DNA of 64,000 nt from CAWKGC01 sp963849005 (GCA_963849005.1 CAWKGC010000007.1:1-64000); one strand, 5' to 3'. Shown: positions 21,770 to 31,412, counted from the first letter of the stretch. The notes: generated by a model from the letters alone, not told the origin. Numbers and translations are program-made.

Positions 21770-22567
21770 TCATTTCCAGTAGTCCACGAATCCGTCCTTG
21801 AGAATATACGTCGGCTTCCGGACTCGCCGATTGGCGGCATCGACGCGATGCCGCATGTCGGATGCCGGCTTCTTGAACAGCAACCATAGCCGTGAATCCA
21901 CGTTGTAGACGGAAGAGGCGTAACCCCACTGCTCCAACAGCAGGGCCATGCTCCTGTTGGTGTGGAACGCGCAGTGGACCGGCAAGAGGTAGAACCACGA
22001 GGAGTCGCAAGGGATGTCTTCGCGCACAAGCGTGTGCAGGCCGAGAACGCCGTTCGCCGATACGAGCGATTCGACCGAGTCGAACTCCTCGCGCTTCGTG
22101 AAATGCTCGAATACGGAGGTCGTTATGACGAAGTCAAAACCTCGAGCGGTGATCTCGTCATCCCGCAGGTAGCCCTCCTGGCGGGACATGTATCGGTCAT
22201 ATTTCTCGAGCGTAATGCCGTCGGAGCGGAGCAACTCCGAAAGCTTTCCGTCGCCGCAGGCATAGTCAAGCCAACGGCCATCGCCGTTCAGCAGCCCGAC
22301 CTGGACTGCATCGGCCAGGACTGTGGCCTGGCTTTGCAACCTCTCGGTCCAGCGCGGATCATCCGCATTGGAATCCTTTGCCTGGTAGGTCGAGTGATAT
22401 TGCCGGTTCAATGACTCCCATTCGGCCCTTGTCATTTCCGCGTGGGTCCTGGACATCGAGAAGCCGCAGTCCCGGCAGCGCCAGTAGTCGACCTTTCCGA
22501 GGCCAAAGGCGTCGAAGTCCTTCGAGAAGTAGAATTCCATCCGGCCCGAACAGATGATGCACTTCAT
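21770..22567 (-). CDS. Class I SAM-dependent methyltransferase with N-terminal zinc ribbon
   Basis: 266 residues. The N-terminus has two CxxC pairs (MKCIICSGRM and YWRCRDCGF), as in many methyltransferases of polysaccharide clusters. The SAM-binding motif I is GRWLDYACGDGKLSELL, and FDFVITTSVFEHFTKREEF resembles the post-motif region. The start is the ATG at 22567, placed before the first Cys pair; the longer frame to 22633 adds 22 residues with no family character. It converges with vioB (1 bp apart) and is divergent from the carrier-protein gene. A sugar O-methyltransferase role is inferred from context only. Confidence 0.7.
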   Translation of the reverse strand: MKCIICSGRMEFYFSKDFDAFGLGKVDYWRCRDCGFSMSRTHAEMTRAEWESLNRQYHSTYQAKDSNADDPRWTERLQSQATVLADAVQVGLLNGDGRWLDYACGDGKLSELLRSDGITLEKYDRYMSRQEGYLRDDEITARGFDFVITTSVFEHFTKREEFDSVESLVSANGVLGLHTLVREDIPCDSSWFYLLPVHCAFHTNRSMALLLEQWGYASSVYNVDSRLWLLFKKPASDMRHRVDAANRRVRKPTYILKDGFVDYWK

Positions 22568-22795
22568 TGCCCGCCTTTCCCTTCGCTCATTCGCATGCCC
22601 CGAAAGGTAAGCGTTCCAGGGCATTCCCGGCAAGGAGGTGACAGTTCCTGCCGGGCAGTCCGCTTGTAGAATGTTCGTGATGCGCGGAAGCTTACGCGGG
22701 GTTCGGCGGCCAAGCAGTTCAAGTCATGGAGATTCAAGTGGATTTGCGGCCCCAGCATGCGCAAGCAGGCAACCAGACAGTTGATTGACAAGGTC

Positions 22796-23074
22796 ATGTC
22801 GGAAACAAAGCACAGAATCTACGGGTCGATCGCATCCTTGCTCGATGACAAGGCGGCGCAGGTCACTGATGACACTCGCCTCATCGGCGATGGCACGGCG
22901 CTCGACTCGTTGAGATTGGTCGAGTTGTGCCTGATGCTCGAGGACATGGCGGAGGAGATGGGTTTCGAATTTGACTGGACATCGGACGACGCAATGTCCA
23001 GGTCGCGGAGCATGTTCCGGACGGCCGGCGCGCTGGCCGCGGAATTCCTTGCGCAGCAGGATCGACAGAAATGA
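22796..23074 (+). CDS. Acyl carrier protein
   Basis: About 92 residues, a single phosphopantetheine-binding domain. The attachment serine is in GTALDSLRLVELCLMLED, preceded by DKAAQVTDDTRLIGDG and followed by the helix pair EEMGFEFDWTSDDAM. The start is uncertain between the ATG at 22757 and that at 22796; the second sits closer to the domain boundary. The stop overlaps the ATG of the next gene by 4 bp, so it is translationally coupled to the ketoreductase. This is not the housekeeping AcpP, whose DSL motif is followed by different residues. It probably carries a short acyl chain for sugar decoration. Confidence 0.8.
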   Translation: MSETKHRIYGSIASLLDDKAAQVTDDTRLIGDGTALDSLRLVELCLMLEDMAEEMGFEFDWTSDDAMSRSRSMFRTAGALAAEFLAQQDRQK

Positions 23075-23748
23075 TCGTCGTCACCGGGGCAAGCAGGGGC
23101 CTGGGCAGGGCAATTTGCCAACGGTTGCGCGCGGGCGGCATCGAGGTGTTCGGGCTGGCCAGGGACGCCTCCGGAATCCCCGCCCCGTCGATGAATTGCG
23201 ATGTTTCGTCTTACGAGCAGGTCAAGGCGGTGGCGCAAGCCCTGAAGCGGGATGGCCGGAAAATCGACGGGTTGATCAACGCAGCCGGAATTGCATCGAT
23301 GAATCTCGCTCTCACCACACCTGCTCGCGTGTCGAGGGATCTGGTGCATACGAATCTGCTCGGGACCATCTATTGTTGCCAGCTGTTCGCCCCGCTGATG
23401 ATCAGGCTCAAGCAAGGTTCCATCATCAACTTCTCGACAATTGCGGTGGCCCTTGGCCTGAAAGGCGAATCCGTCTATGCCGCTTCGAAGGCGGGGGTGG
23501 AGGGATTCACCAGGGCGTTCGCGAGGGAAATGGCGGACTTCAACGTGAATGTGAACTGTATCTCGCCTGGCCCGATCGATACCGACTTGCTGAAAGGCAT
23601 CTCCGACGAGCAGGTTTCACGGATCGTCTCCCGGCAGGTCATTCCAAGGCAATTCACGCCCGACGCAGTGAGCGATCTGGTTGAATTGTTGCTCGACAAG
23701 AGAAGCCGTTCGTTATCCGGCCAGGTGCTTCATGTCGGCGGAGTCTGA
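23071..23748 (+). CDS. Short-chain dehydrogenase, 3-oxoacyl-ACP reductase type
   Basis: 225 residues, classical SDR. The NAD(P)-binding motif is MIVVTGASRGLGRAICQRL, the NxAG equivalent is INAAGIASMNLAL, the catalytic serine lies in SIINFSTIAVALGL and the YxxxK pair in ESVYAASKAGVEGF. It closely resembles FabG-like reductases that make 3-hydroxyacyl groups on carrier proteins. It overlaps the carrier-protein stop by 4 bp and its own TGA overlaps the ATG of the AMP-ligase, a tight three-gene unit. A role in reducing a 3-ketoacyl-ACP to the 3-hydroxyacyl donor for N-acylation is inferred. Confidence 0.8.
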   Translation: MIVVTGASRGLGRAICQRLRAGGIEVFGLARDASGIPAPSMNCDVSSYEQVKAVAQALKRDGRKIDGLINAAGIASMNLALTTPARVSRDLVHTNLLGTIYCCQLFAPLMIRLKQGSIINFSTIAVALGLKGESVYAASKAGVEGFTRAFAREMADFNVNVNCISPGPIDTDLLKGISDEQVSRIVSRQVIPRQFTPDAVSDLVELLLDKRSRSLSGQVLHVGGV

Positions 23749-25044
23749 TGAATCTGCTTGAGAGGCTGGAGGGGATCTGGAACGGCATCGATCATCCGTT
23801 CCTTGTCCACGATGACGTCGAGCTGAGGCTGTCCGACCTGGCGTCCCGGAATCCAGTAGACATATCCGGGGTAAGAAGTGGCGATGTCGTCGCGATCATA
23901 GGCGACTTCGATGCATCCACGATCCTCACGTTCCTGCGCTTGATCGACCTGGGTGCGATCGTCGTGCCGCTGACCGAGGATACGGCACATGAGCATGGAT
24001 ACTTCTTCGAGTCGGCGCTCGTGGACGTGGTCGTCACGGGGAGCGGCGCTCAGCGGCGACCGCATGGCAAGTGCCATGAATTGATCGATGAACTCAGGCG
24101 CAAGGAGCATGCGGGGCTGGTCTTGTTCTCGACCGGCACGACCGGCCGCCCCAAGGCCGTATTGCACGACTTGACCTTGTTCCTGAAACGATTTGAAACT
24201 CCCCGGCCGACCCTGAGGACCCTGGGCTTCCTTCTCTTCGATCACATCGGGGGCATCAATACGCTCCTGCATACGCTCTTCAACAAGGGCGTGGTCATAG
24301 GCGCGCAGGCGAGAACGGTCGATTCCGTTCTCGAGACATGTCGGAGATACGAGGTGGAGGCGCTTCCGACTACGCCGACGTTCTTGCGAATGATGCTGAT
24401 GAGCGGCGCCATCCCGGACAAGCTTCCAGCCTGCCTGAAGGTAATCACCTATGGGACGGAACGCATGGACCAGCCGACGCTGGATGAACTGTGCAGGCTA
24501 TTGCCAAAAGTCGATTTCCGCCAGACCTTCGGCATGTCCGAACTTGGAATCGTCAGGGTCAAGTCCGAGGCAAGGAACAGCCTCTACATGAAGGTTGGCG
24601 GCGAGGGCATCGAGACGAGAGTCGTGGAAAACGTACCTTCAGATTCGCTCGCAGCCCGCATGCTCGGTTACCTGAACGCACCTTCCCCATTCGACGATGA
24701 AGGGTGGTTCGACACGAAAGACATCGTTGATGTCCGGGATGGCCTCTTCAAGGTGGTAGGGCGCATCGGGGATGTGATCAGCGTTGGAGGCTTGAAGTTC
24801 ATGGCTTCCGAGGTCGAGAGGGTCGCGCTGGAATTCCCGGAAGTGTCGCTCGTCAAGGCGTATTCGAGAAAGAATCCCGTCACCGGGCAGCATGTCGAGC
24901 TTCTTGGTCCAGCCGAAGGAAGGCAGGCGCATCGACAAGGATGCAATGTTGTCGTATCTCAAGTCGAAACTTCAGCCTCACATGGTCCCGAGACGGATTC
25001 GATTCGAGAATGTCGACGTTGGGCACAGATTCAAGAGGGCCTGA
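23748..25044 (+). CDS. AMP-forming acyl-ACP/CoA ligase (frameshifted near 3' end)
   Basis: About 430 residues. The ANL adenylation signatures are visible: the P-loop LVLFSTGTTGRPKAVLHD, the A5-like RQTFGMSELGIVRVK and the A7/A8 region GWFDTKDIVDVRDGLFKVVG. Near 24,900 one extra G shifts the frame; the restored frame reads VQPKEGRRIDKDAMLSYLKS and ends VDVGHRFKRA at 25044. At the position where most ANL enzymes have G-K the sequence is G-H, with lysine three residues later; this should be checked. It is short for an acyl-CoA synthetase. Coupled to the ACP and ketoreductase, it may load an acyl group onto that ACP. Confidence 0.8.
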
Positions 25045-25408
25045 CCCACGGCATTGCCGCAGCTGCCGCCTTGCGCGGAGAAATTCAGGTGCCGGATCCC
25101 GGAGCCCCTCGCGCCCCGCGGGGACTCCCCTCGCCCCGTAGCGCATTGCTAGCCCGGATCGCCATGCGGCTCCGGCTGGATGGCGTCGACTTGCATCCGA
25201 ACTGGAGAGACATGCGTAGCACAGTCCTGTGCTGGCATCGGAATGCGGATGCGCCGGGCAATTGGCGCTATGGGAAAACGTTCGCAGCTGGGAGTGCTGT
25301 TGACTGCCCGGCACGCAGTGAGTAGCATTGGCGTTGATCTGAAAGATGCTTCATTCAGTCAATGACTTAGCTTGTGATTGCGATGAATTGCTTAAATTGG
25401 AGATCGCC
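25045..25408. other. Intergenic region upstream of the exopolysaccharide operon
   Basis: 364 bp with no convincing gene. A perfect 7-bp inverted repeat, AGCACAGTCCTGTGCT, lies at 25218-25233 and could be an operator. The last 90 bp are AT-rich and end in a Shine-Dalgarno GGAG (25399-25402) for the next gene. I searched for a sigma-54 -24/-12 pair and found none with correct spacing. Confidence 0.5.
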
Positions 25409-25876
25409 ATGTTCGGGAAGCTCGCAAATGCATTGTTTTTGGCGGTCTCAATTTCTTCGGGAAGCGCCTTTGCCGACTTCTCCGCGGGAATGAGCGCCGC
25501 GCAGCTCGAAACCGAGGCCAGGGCCCAAGCCGCCGCAGGAAAGTCCGCCGCGGACATCGCCAGGGCCGGCTTGACGGCCCGCGTGAACGCAGGATTCCTG
25601 ACGACCGCGATGTTGCTTGCGGGAATCAATTCTTCGGCGGCGATCACTGGCCTGGTTTCCGCCGGAGGCAACCTGGACCAGGTGGTAGGCGCGGCTTTCG
25701 CGGCCGGCATCCCGGAGGCAACAATCACGACGGCGGCAACCGGGGGCGGCGCCACTGGTGATGCGGTGAATGCGGCCTTGGCGCTTGCACGCGGGGACGG
25801 CAGCAAGACGCGCCTTACCGGGACACCCAATCCGGCGGGCAACCCCGGCGCTGGCAATACGGCCAGCCCGAACTAG
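25409..25876 (+). CDS. Small secreted Ala-rich protein with TPN...SPN tail
   Basis: 155 residues. A signal peptide (MFGKLANALFLAVSISSGSA, cleavage near FA-DF) precedes an alanine-rich, probably helical body with repeated AxAA patterns (ARAQAAAGKSAADIARAGL). A low-complexity tail TGTPNPAGNPGAGNTASPN closes the protein. The FecR-domain protein at 30.6 kb in the same operon ends in a similar tail. The ATG at 25409 was preferred over 25346 because GGAG lies 7 bp upstream and a signal peptide follows. I recognise no family. It is the first gene of the exopolysaccharide unit, 16 bp upstream of the outer-membrane barrel gene. Confidence 0.7.
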   Translation: MFGKLANALFLAVSISSGSAFADFSAGMSAAQLETEARAQAAAGKSAADIARAGLTARVNAGFLTTAMLLAGINSSAAITGLVSAGGNLDQVVGAAFAAGIPEATITTAATGGGATGDAVNAALALARGDGSKTRLTGTPNPAGNPGAGNTASPN

Positions 25877-25892
25877 GACCTGAAAGACGCAA

Positions 25893-27159
25893 GTGAAAAA
25901 CCACAATAAAGCCCGCTGGGCAATTGCGATGGCCCTTGCCGTCGCGGGCCCCCTGGCAAGCGCACAGTCCACGCCCACGACGCCCGTCCGGCCGCAGTAC
26001 CAGTTTCCCACCGTCTCGCCGACCATCAACGGCGCCGCGGGCGTGGAACTGGGTTCCGGCACCTACGTCTTTCCCTACCTCAACTTCGCGCTCGGCCACG
26101 ACGACAACCTCTACGAGGCGCCGACGAATACGGCGTCATCCAGCCTCTACATCACCACTCCGGGGTTCAAGTTGCAGTCGAACCAGGGCAGCGTGGTCTG
26201 GCAGCTGAGCTACGAGGCCCCCATCGGCAGGTACACCAGCGCCAGCAACAACAACTATGTGGACCAGAACGCGCTCGCGACGGCCGACATCGCGTTCTCG
26301 TCGCGCAGCTTCCTGCGGCTCGGCGCCGATTACCTGCGCGGCCACGATCCCATCGGCTCCACCGACACGCCGTCGGGAATCAACCCCAACAAGTACAAGC
26401 TGGGCGGCATCGGCTTCCTCTATTCGTATGGCGCTCCCGGCGCCCCGGGGCGCATCGAGCTGGCTTACGCGATGGCGGAGAAGCGCTACCTGAACAATCC
26501 CACGGAGACCGCCAGCAGCGACCGCGACACCAACGCCTACGGCATCGCGTTCTATTGGCGCGCGATGCCCAACACCTACCTGATCGCCGAAGCGCGCGTC
26601 AACAACTACGACTACCTCCAGCCGACGACGCCGGGCGACAGCCAGGACCAGCGCTACTACCTCGGCGCGACCTGGGACGCGACCGAGAAGACGACGGGAA
26701 CGGTGAAGCTCGGCCATTTCTACAAGCGGTTCTACAACGGCACTCCCGAGGTTTCCGAGTCCAGCTGGGAAGCGCTGGTCACGTGGAGCCCGCTTACCTA
26801 CTCCAAGGTCGATTTCTTCAGCTCGAGGCAGCCGACGGAATCCACGGGCCTGGGCACGGCGATCGTCGTCACGGCGAGCGGCGTTGCCTGGAAGCACGAC
26901 TGGAACTCGAAGATCTCGACGGGCGTCACCTACATCTACTCCGATGATGCCTATGTCGGCTTCAACCGGACGGACAAGGTGAATACGCTCGGGCTCAGGT
27001 TGAAATACCAGATGCGCCGCTGGGTGGGAATCGGCCTCGACTACCTCTACGTCGATCGCAATTCCAACCTGCCCGCAGTACGACTACACGCGCAACCAGT
27101 ACTACCTGACACTGGGAGTTCACGCTCTGAGTGGCGCAAGCGGCGATGTCGTTTCCTAG
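25893..27159 (+). CDS. Exopolysaccharide-locus outer-membrane beta-barrel protein (EpsL/BBP2-like)
   Basis: About 420 residues. A signal peptide (MKNHNKARWAIAMALAVAGP, cleavage near SA-QS) is followed by alternating amphipathic strands rich in Tyr and Trp (FPYLNFALGHDDNLYEAPTN, RYYLGATWDATEKTTGTVKL), typical of the BBP2-type barrels found next to wza/wzc in beta- and gammaproteobacterial EPS loci. Near 27,075 one extra G breaks the frame; the corrected frame reads QYDYTRNQYYLTLGVH and stops at 27159, or at 27130 if a second inserted base is assumed, which would place the stop directly before the next gene. It is likely involved in polymer export or anchoring in the outer membrane. Confidence 0.75.
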
Positions 27160-27695
27160 GCAGCTGCTTGGCTTGATCTGCTTTGTTTCGTTGCTGGCGC
27201 CGGGCGTTGCCGCCGCGCAGGCGGGCGAACTGTCGAGCTACAAGCTCGGTTCCGGCGACCTCATCTCCATCCGCGTCCTCGGCGAGGACGACCTGAAGCG
27301 CGAGAAGATCCGGCTCTCCGACGCGGGCACCGTGTCGTTTCCGATCCTGGGCGAGATCCGCGTGCGCGGCATGACCGCGGCCGGGCTCGAGGAACACATC
27401 ACCAAGGGCCTGAAGGGCCGCTACCTGCTCGACCCGCAGGTGACGGTGACGATCGAGGAGTACCGCCACTTCTTCGTCAACGGCATGGTGGAGAAGCCCG
27501 GCGGCTATCCCTACGTCCCCGGGCTTACGGTGCGCAAGGCGATTTCGATCGCGGGCGGCTTCAAGGAGCGCGCTTCGCGGGAGAAGCTCAACGTCATCCG
27601 CGAAGACGACCCCAGCCTCACGCCGAAGAAGGTGGACCTCAATGCCCCGATGCGGCCCGGGCGACATCCTCACGGTGGAAGAGAGTTTCTTTTGA
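27146..27695 (+). CDS. wza: Polysaccharide export protein, Wza/GumB-like (frameshifted at 3' end)
   Basis: About 182 residues. A signal peptide (MSFPRQLLGLICFVSLLAPG) is followed by the Poly_export domain (YKLGSGDLISIRVLGEDDLK, GTVSFPILGEIRVRGMTAAG) and an SLBB domain (FVNGMVEKPGGYPYVPGLTV). No lipobox cysteine is seen after the signal peptide, unlike E. coli Wza; the size matches GumB/EpsA-type proteins. One extra G in CCCGGGCGAC near 27,660 shifts the frame; corrected, it ends GDILTVEESFF at 27695. The start could also be the GTG at 27131. It would form the outer-membrane/periplasmic export channel together with the Wzc-like protein, whose start overlaps its stop. Confidence 0.8.
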
Positions 27696-29930
27696 ACGAC
27701 CTGATAGCCAAACGAGCGCCTGCAATCCGGTGCCGCACCGAGAGCCCAGGGCCAGCCCGAGTCGCTCGACATCGTCGAGTACTGGCGGGCGATCTCCAAG
27801 CGCCGCTGGAGCATCTTCGCGCTCACCTTGCTGGTCGCGATCCTGCGGCCCTGGTGGTGTTCGCGATCCGCCCGACCTACCGCTGCACGGCGACGCTGCT
27901 GATCGAGCAGGGCAAGTCGAAGGTGGTCTCGATCGAGGAGGTCTACAGCCAGGGCTTCGCCAACCGCGAGTATTTCCAGACGCAGGTGGAAATCCTCAAG
28001 TCCGACGAACTCGCGCGCAAGACGATCAAGCGGCTCAAGCTCACGACCCACCCGGACTTCGACCCGCGCCAGGACGAGGGCGCCGAGCGCAAGTCGTGGC
28101 TGCCGACGGACCTGCTGCGGGAAAAGCGCGCGCCCACGGCGAAGAGGAGTCGAGAAGAGCGTCCTCAGCGCTTCAAGGGCAACCTCCAGGTGCAGCCGTG
28201 CGCAACAGCCAGCTCGCGCAGATCAGCTTCGTCGCGCACGACAAGGAGCTGTCGGCGAAGGTGCCGAACACGCTCGCCGAAATCTTCATCGAGAGCGACC
28301 TCGATGCGCGCATGGGGATGACGCAGAAGGCCAGCGATGTGGATGCCCGAGCGCATGGGCGAGCTGCGCGCCAAGGTCGACCAGGCGGAGAAGGCGCTGC
28401 AGGAATACCGCGAGAAAGAGCGCATCGTCGACACCAAGGGCATGGCGATGTCGGGCGCCGCGAAGGCAGCTGGAAGAGCTGACGAGGAGCCTGGTCGAGT
28501 CGCGGCAGAAGCGCGCCGAGGCGGAAAGCGCCTACAACCAGGTGCAGGCGATCAAGGCCGGGCACGCGCAGGCGAATTACGAATCGATCCCGGCGGTGCT
28601 GCAAGAACCCGCGGTGATCAAGTTGAAGGAACAGGAGTCGGAGGCCGAGAGGAAGCTGAGCGAAGCCGGCAAGCGCTATGGCGCGGAGCACCCGCGCATG
28701 ATCCAGGCCAAGGCGGAACTCGACGCCGCGCGCGAGAACCTGAAGCGGCAGGCGGAAATCGTGGTGGTGGGCCTGTCCAGGGAATACGAGGTCGCGCGCG
28801 CCAACGAGCAGGCGGTCGAGCGCGCGCTCGGCCAGAGCAAGGCGGACATCCAGGGCATCAACCGCAAGGAGTTCCAGCTGGGCGTGCTCGAGCGCGAGGT
28901 GCAGCAGAACCGCAGCCTCTACGACCTGTTCGTCGGGCGCCTGAAGGAGACCGTCGCCACCGGGCGACATGCAGTCCACGGTCGCAAGGGTGATCGACCC
29001 GCCACCGTTCCCGGCCGAGGCCCATGCGCCGAAGAAGTCGCAGATCGTGGGAATCACGGCGGCGTGGCATTGAGCCTTTCGGCCATGCTCGCGCTGCTGC
29101 TCGACCGCCTGAGCAACACGCTCAACTCCACGCTGCCGTGGAGCAGCGCCTCGGCGTGCCGGCGCTCGGCGTGCTGCAGAAGATCAAGGGCGTCTTCAAG
29201 AAGGGATTCGCCTCGGAGCTGGCGTTCTTCAACGATTCCCAGTCGGCGTTCTCGGAAGCCGATGCGCACGGTGCGCACCAGCGTGCTCATGTCCGCGCTC
29301 GACCACCCGCAGAAGGTCGTGCTGGTGACTTCGTCGGTGCCCGAGGAAGGCAAGACCACGCTGTCGTTCAACCTCGCCTGCGCGCTGGGCCAGGTGAAGA
29401 AGGTGCTGCTGGTCGATGCCGACATGCGGCGGCCGAAGATCGGCAAGCTGCTCGGGCGCGATGCGAAGGCGCCGGGCCTCGCGGACCTGGTTGCCGGGCA
29501 GGCGCAGGTTTCGCAGTGCGTGTTCCTCGAGGAGCGCTCCGGCATCCACGTGCTTCCCGCGGGGACCGTCCCGCCCAACCCGCTCGAGCTGCTCAGCTCG
29601 AAGCGCTTCGAGGAAGTGCTCGCCCGGCTGCAGGAGGGCTTCGACATCATCGTGATCGACTCCGCGCCCTTGCAGATGGTGAGCGATGCCCTGGTGCTGT
29701 CGCAGAACGCCACTTCGGTGATCTATGTGGTCAAGGCCGATTCCACGCCGTACCAGGTGGCGCAGAACGGGATCAAGCGCCTGCGCCGCGCCAACGCGCC
29801 GCTGCTCGGCGTGGTGCTGAACCAGCTCGACCTCGACAAGGCCGAGCGCTATTACGGCGAGCACAGCGGCTACGGCAAGTACTCGAAGAAGTACGGCTAC
29901 GGCTACGGGAAGCCGGCCGACCAGAAGTGA
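27692..29930 (+). CDS. wzc: Wzc/GumC-like chain-length regulator with C-terminal tyrosine kinase (many frameshifts)
   Basis: About 745 residues if joined. The Wzz domain opens SLDIVEYWRAISKRRWSIFA, enters the first membrane segment, and continues RPTYRCTATLLIEQGKSKVV. A long coiled-coil follows (EYEVARANEQAVERALGQSK), with the GNVR-type segment VQQNRSLYDLFVGRLKET and a second membrane segment. The BY-kinase domain has Walker A SSVPEEGKTTLSFNLA, Walker A' VLLVDADMRRPKIGK and Walker B FDIIVIDSAPLQMVSDA. The C-terminus is a tyrosine cluster (YYGEHSGYGKYSKKYGYGYG), the usual autophosphorylation site. At least six frame breaks occur between 27,710 and 29,270; several look like single inserted bases (for example ACCGGGCGAC near 28,962). 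The start codon is inferred as TTG overlapping the wza stop. It controls polymer length and export. Confidence 0.8.
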
Positions 29931-29933
29931 GCC

Positions 29934-30631
29934 ATGGCAGCTGAGCTGCGGCGTGTGCTCGTCGTGGCTGCCGCCGCGGGGGTGGGCATTGCGCTTGCCG
30001 TGACGGCGCTGCGCATGGCGCGCGCCGATTGGCTTTTCTCGCGCTCGACGCTGTCCATGGCCGAATGGTCGGCGAAGGATGCCAGGCCGGATTTCGAGAG
30101 CTGGCTCGCGGTGCGCGATGACCTCGCGCGCGCCGTCCAGCTCGAGCCCCGCGACCCGCGCGCGCTCGAGGGCTTGGGCGTGCTTCACGCGGGGCGGATG
30201 CGCCCGTGGGCAACGACCGCAGCGGATTCCAGGAGCAGGCGCGCGAATACCTGCGCCGGGCTGCCGCCGCTGCGCCCCACGTCGCCTTATACCTGGGCCA
30301 ACCTTGCGTTGGTCGAGTACCGGCTCGGCGAAACCGCGAGCGGGAGGTCCGCAACGCGCTGCGCCAGGCGGCGAACTACGGGCCGTGGGAATCGGAGGTC
30401 AGGCGATCGTCGCCGATGTCGGCCTCGCCATGCTGCCCGAACTGGCGCCCGCGGAGCGAAGCCCGGTCGAAGCGATGGTCAGCGAACGGAATGAAGCGCA
30501 ACCCCGGCGGAGATGCTGCGCATTGCACAGCGCCGTGGTAGAGCCTGTCGCTGGCGTGCAGGATGCTGGACCGGGAGGCGAAAGGCATCGATCCGCAACT
30601 TGCCGGGCGATGCGACGCAAGGAGAAAGTGA
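29934..30631 (+). CDS. Membrane-anchored TPR-like protein of the EPS locus (frameshifted)
   Basis: About 230 residues when joined. An N-terminal membrane segment (LVVAAAAGVGIALAVTALRM) is followed by a helical region with TPR-like spacing: ARAVQLEPRDPRALEGLGVL and then YTWANLALVEYRLGE. Frame breaks occur near 30,210, 30,340, 30,400 and 30,490-30,540; the final piece reads MLDREAKGIDPQLAGRCDAR and its TGA overlaps the ATG of the FecR gene (TGATG). It lies 3 bp after wzc. Similar small TPR proteins are common in EPS operons next to the polymerase; their role is not established. Confidence 0.6.
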
Positions 30632-31398
30632 TGAAGAGTCTCTCTCTGATGCTGGGCCTGCTGTTGATGGCGGCGAGCCAATTGGCGCTGGCCGCGGCTG
30701 GCGTTGCCACGACAGTCAACGGCACGGTGCAAGTGCAATCGGGCACCGCCCCGGTTCGCGCGCTGCGCCTCGGCGACGCGGTGGAGCAGGGCGATACCGT
30801 CTCCACCGGCGCGGCTTCCTCCGCGGTGCTCAGGTTCGCGGACGGCCAGATCGCCGCCATCTCGAGCAACGCGCGCCTTGTGATCGCCACCTACAATTTC
30901 GATGCCGCTGCCCCGGAGCGCGGCAACGTGCTGCTTACGCTGCTCAACGGCGGCATGCGCGCGCTCACCGGGTTGATCGGCAAGCGTTCGCCGCAGCAAG
31001 TGGCATATCGCGCCGCCAACGCGACCATCGGCATCCGCGGCACGATTACCACGATTGCCACCGATGGCGAAAAGGCCGTGGTCCTGGTCACGGAAGGCGC
31101 GATCTCTTTTTCGTTCGGCGGCAAGACCATCACCGTGACGGCAGGCCAGGGCGTCAACGCCAGCAAGGACGGAACCTTCCAGCAGGATGCGGCGGAGGAG
31201 ATTGCCCGGCAACTCGAGGCAACGGCGGATGGCCGAAATTTGCTCGAATCGATCAGGGGCCTTGACGCGCTTGCCGAGGCTATCCGCGATGCCGGGGCGC
31301 AAATGCAAGCCTCCGGCGACTTGTCTTCCACGACCTTGCTGACGCCGAATCCGGGCACCTTCAACTCGCCCGGCGGCGGGGCTGCAAGCCCCAACTGA
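30631..31398 (+). CDS. Secreted FecR-domain protein with TPN...SPN tail
   Basis: 255 residues, intact. A signal peptide (MKSLSLMLGLLLMAASQLAL, cleavage near LA-AAG) precedes a FecR domain (LRLGDAVEQGDTVSTGAASS, VLRFADGQIAAISSNARLVI, ANATIGIRGTITTIATDGEK), here in a stand-alone periplasmic or surface form without a membrane anchor. A helical stretch follows (AAEEIARQLEATADGRNLLE), and the low-complexity tail LTPNPGTFNSPGGGAASPN resembles that of the 25409-25876 product. The start codon overlaps the previous stop, so it is coupled to the TPR gene. A strong terminator follows, closing this transcription unit. Its ligand is unknown. Confidence 0.8.
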   Translation: MKSLSLMLGLLLMAASQLALAAAGVATTVNGTVQVQSGTAPVRALRLGDAVEQGDTVSTGAASSAVLRFADGQIAAISSNARLVIATYNFDAAAPERGNVLLTLLNGGMRALTGLIGKRSPQQVAYRAANATIGIRGTITTIATDGEKAVVLVTEGAISFSFGGKTITVTAGQGVNASKDGTFQQDAAEEIARQLEATADGRNLLESIRGLDALAEAIRDAGAQMQASGDLSSTTLLTPNPGTFNSPGGGAASPN

Positions 31399-31412
31399 TT
31401 GACCCTCCTGCC

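Noticed and set aside
25045..25408. Sigma-54 promoter upstream of the EPS operon
   Set aside because: A TGGCA near 25,232-25,237 is followed by TGC at the wrong spacing; no -24/-12 pair meets the consensus.
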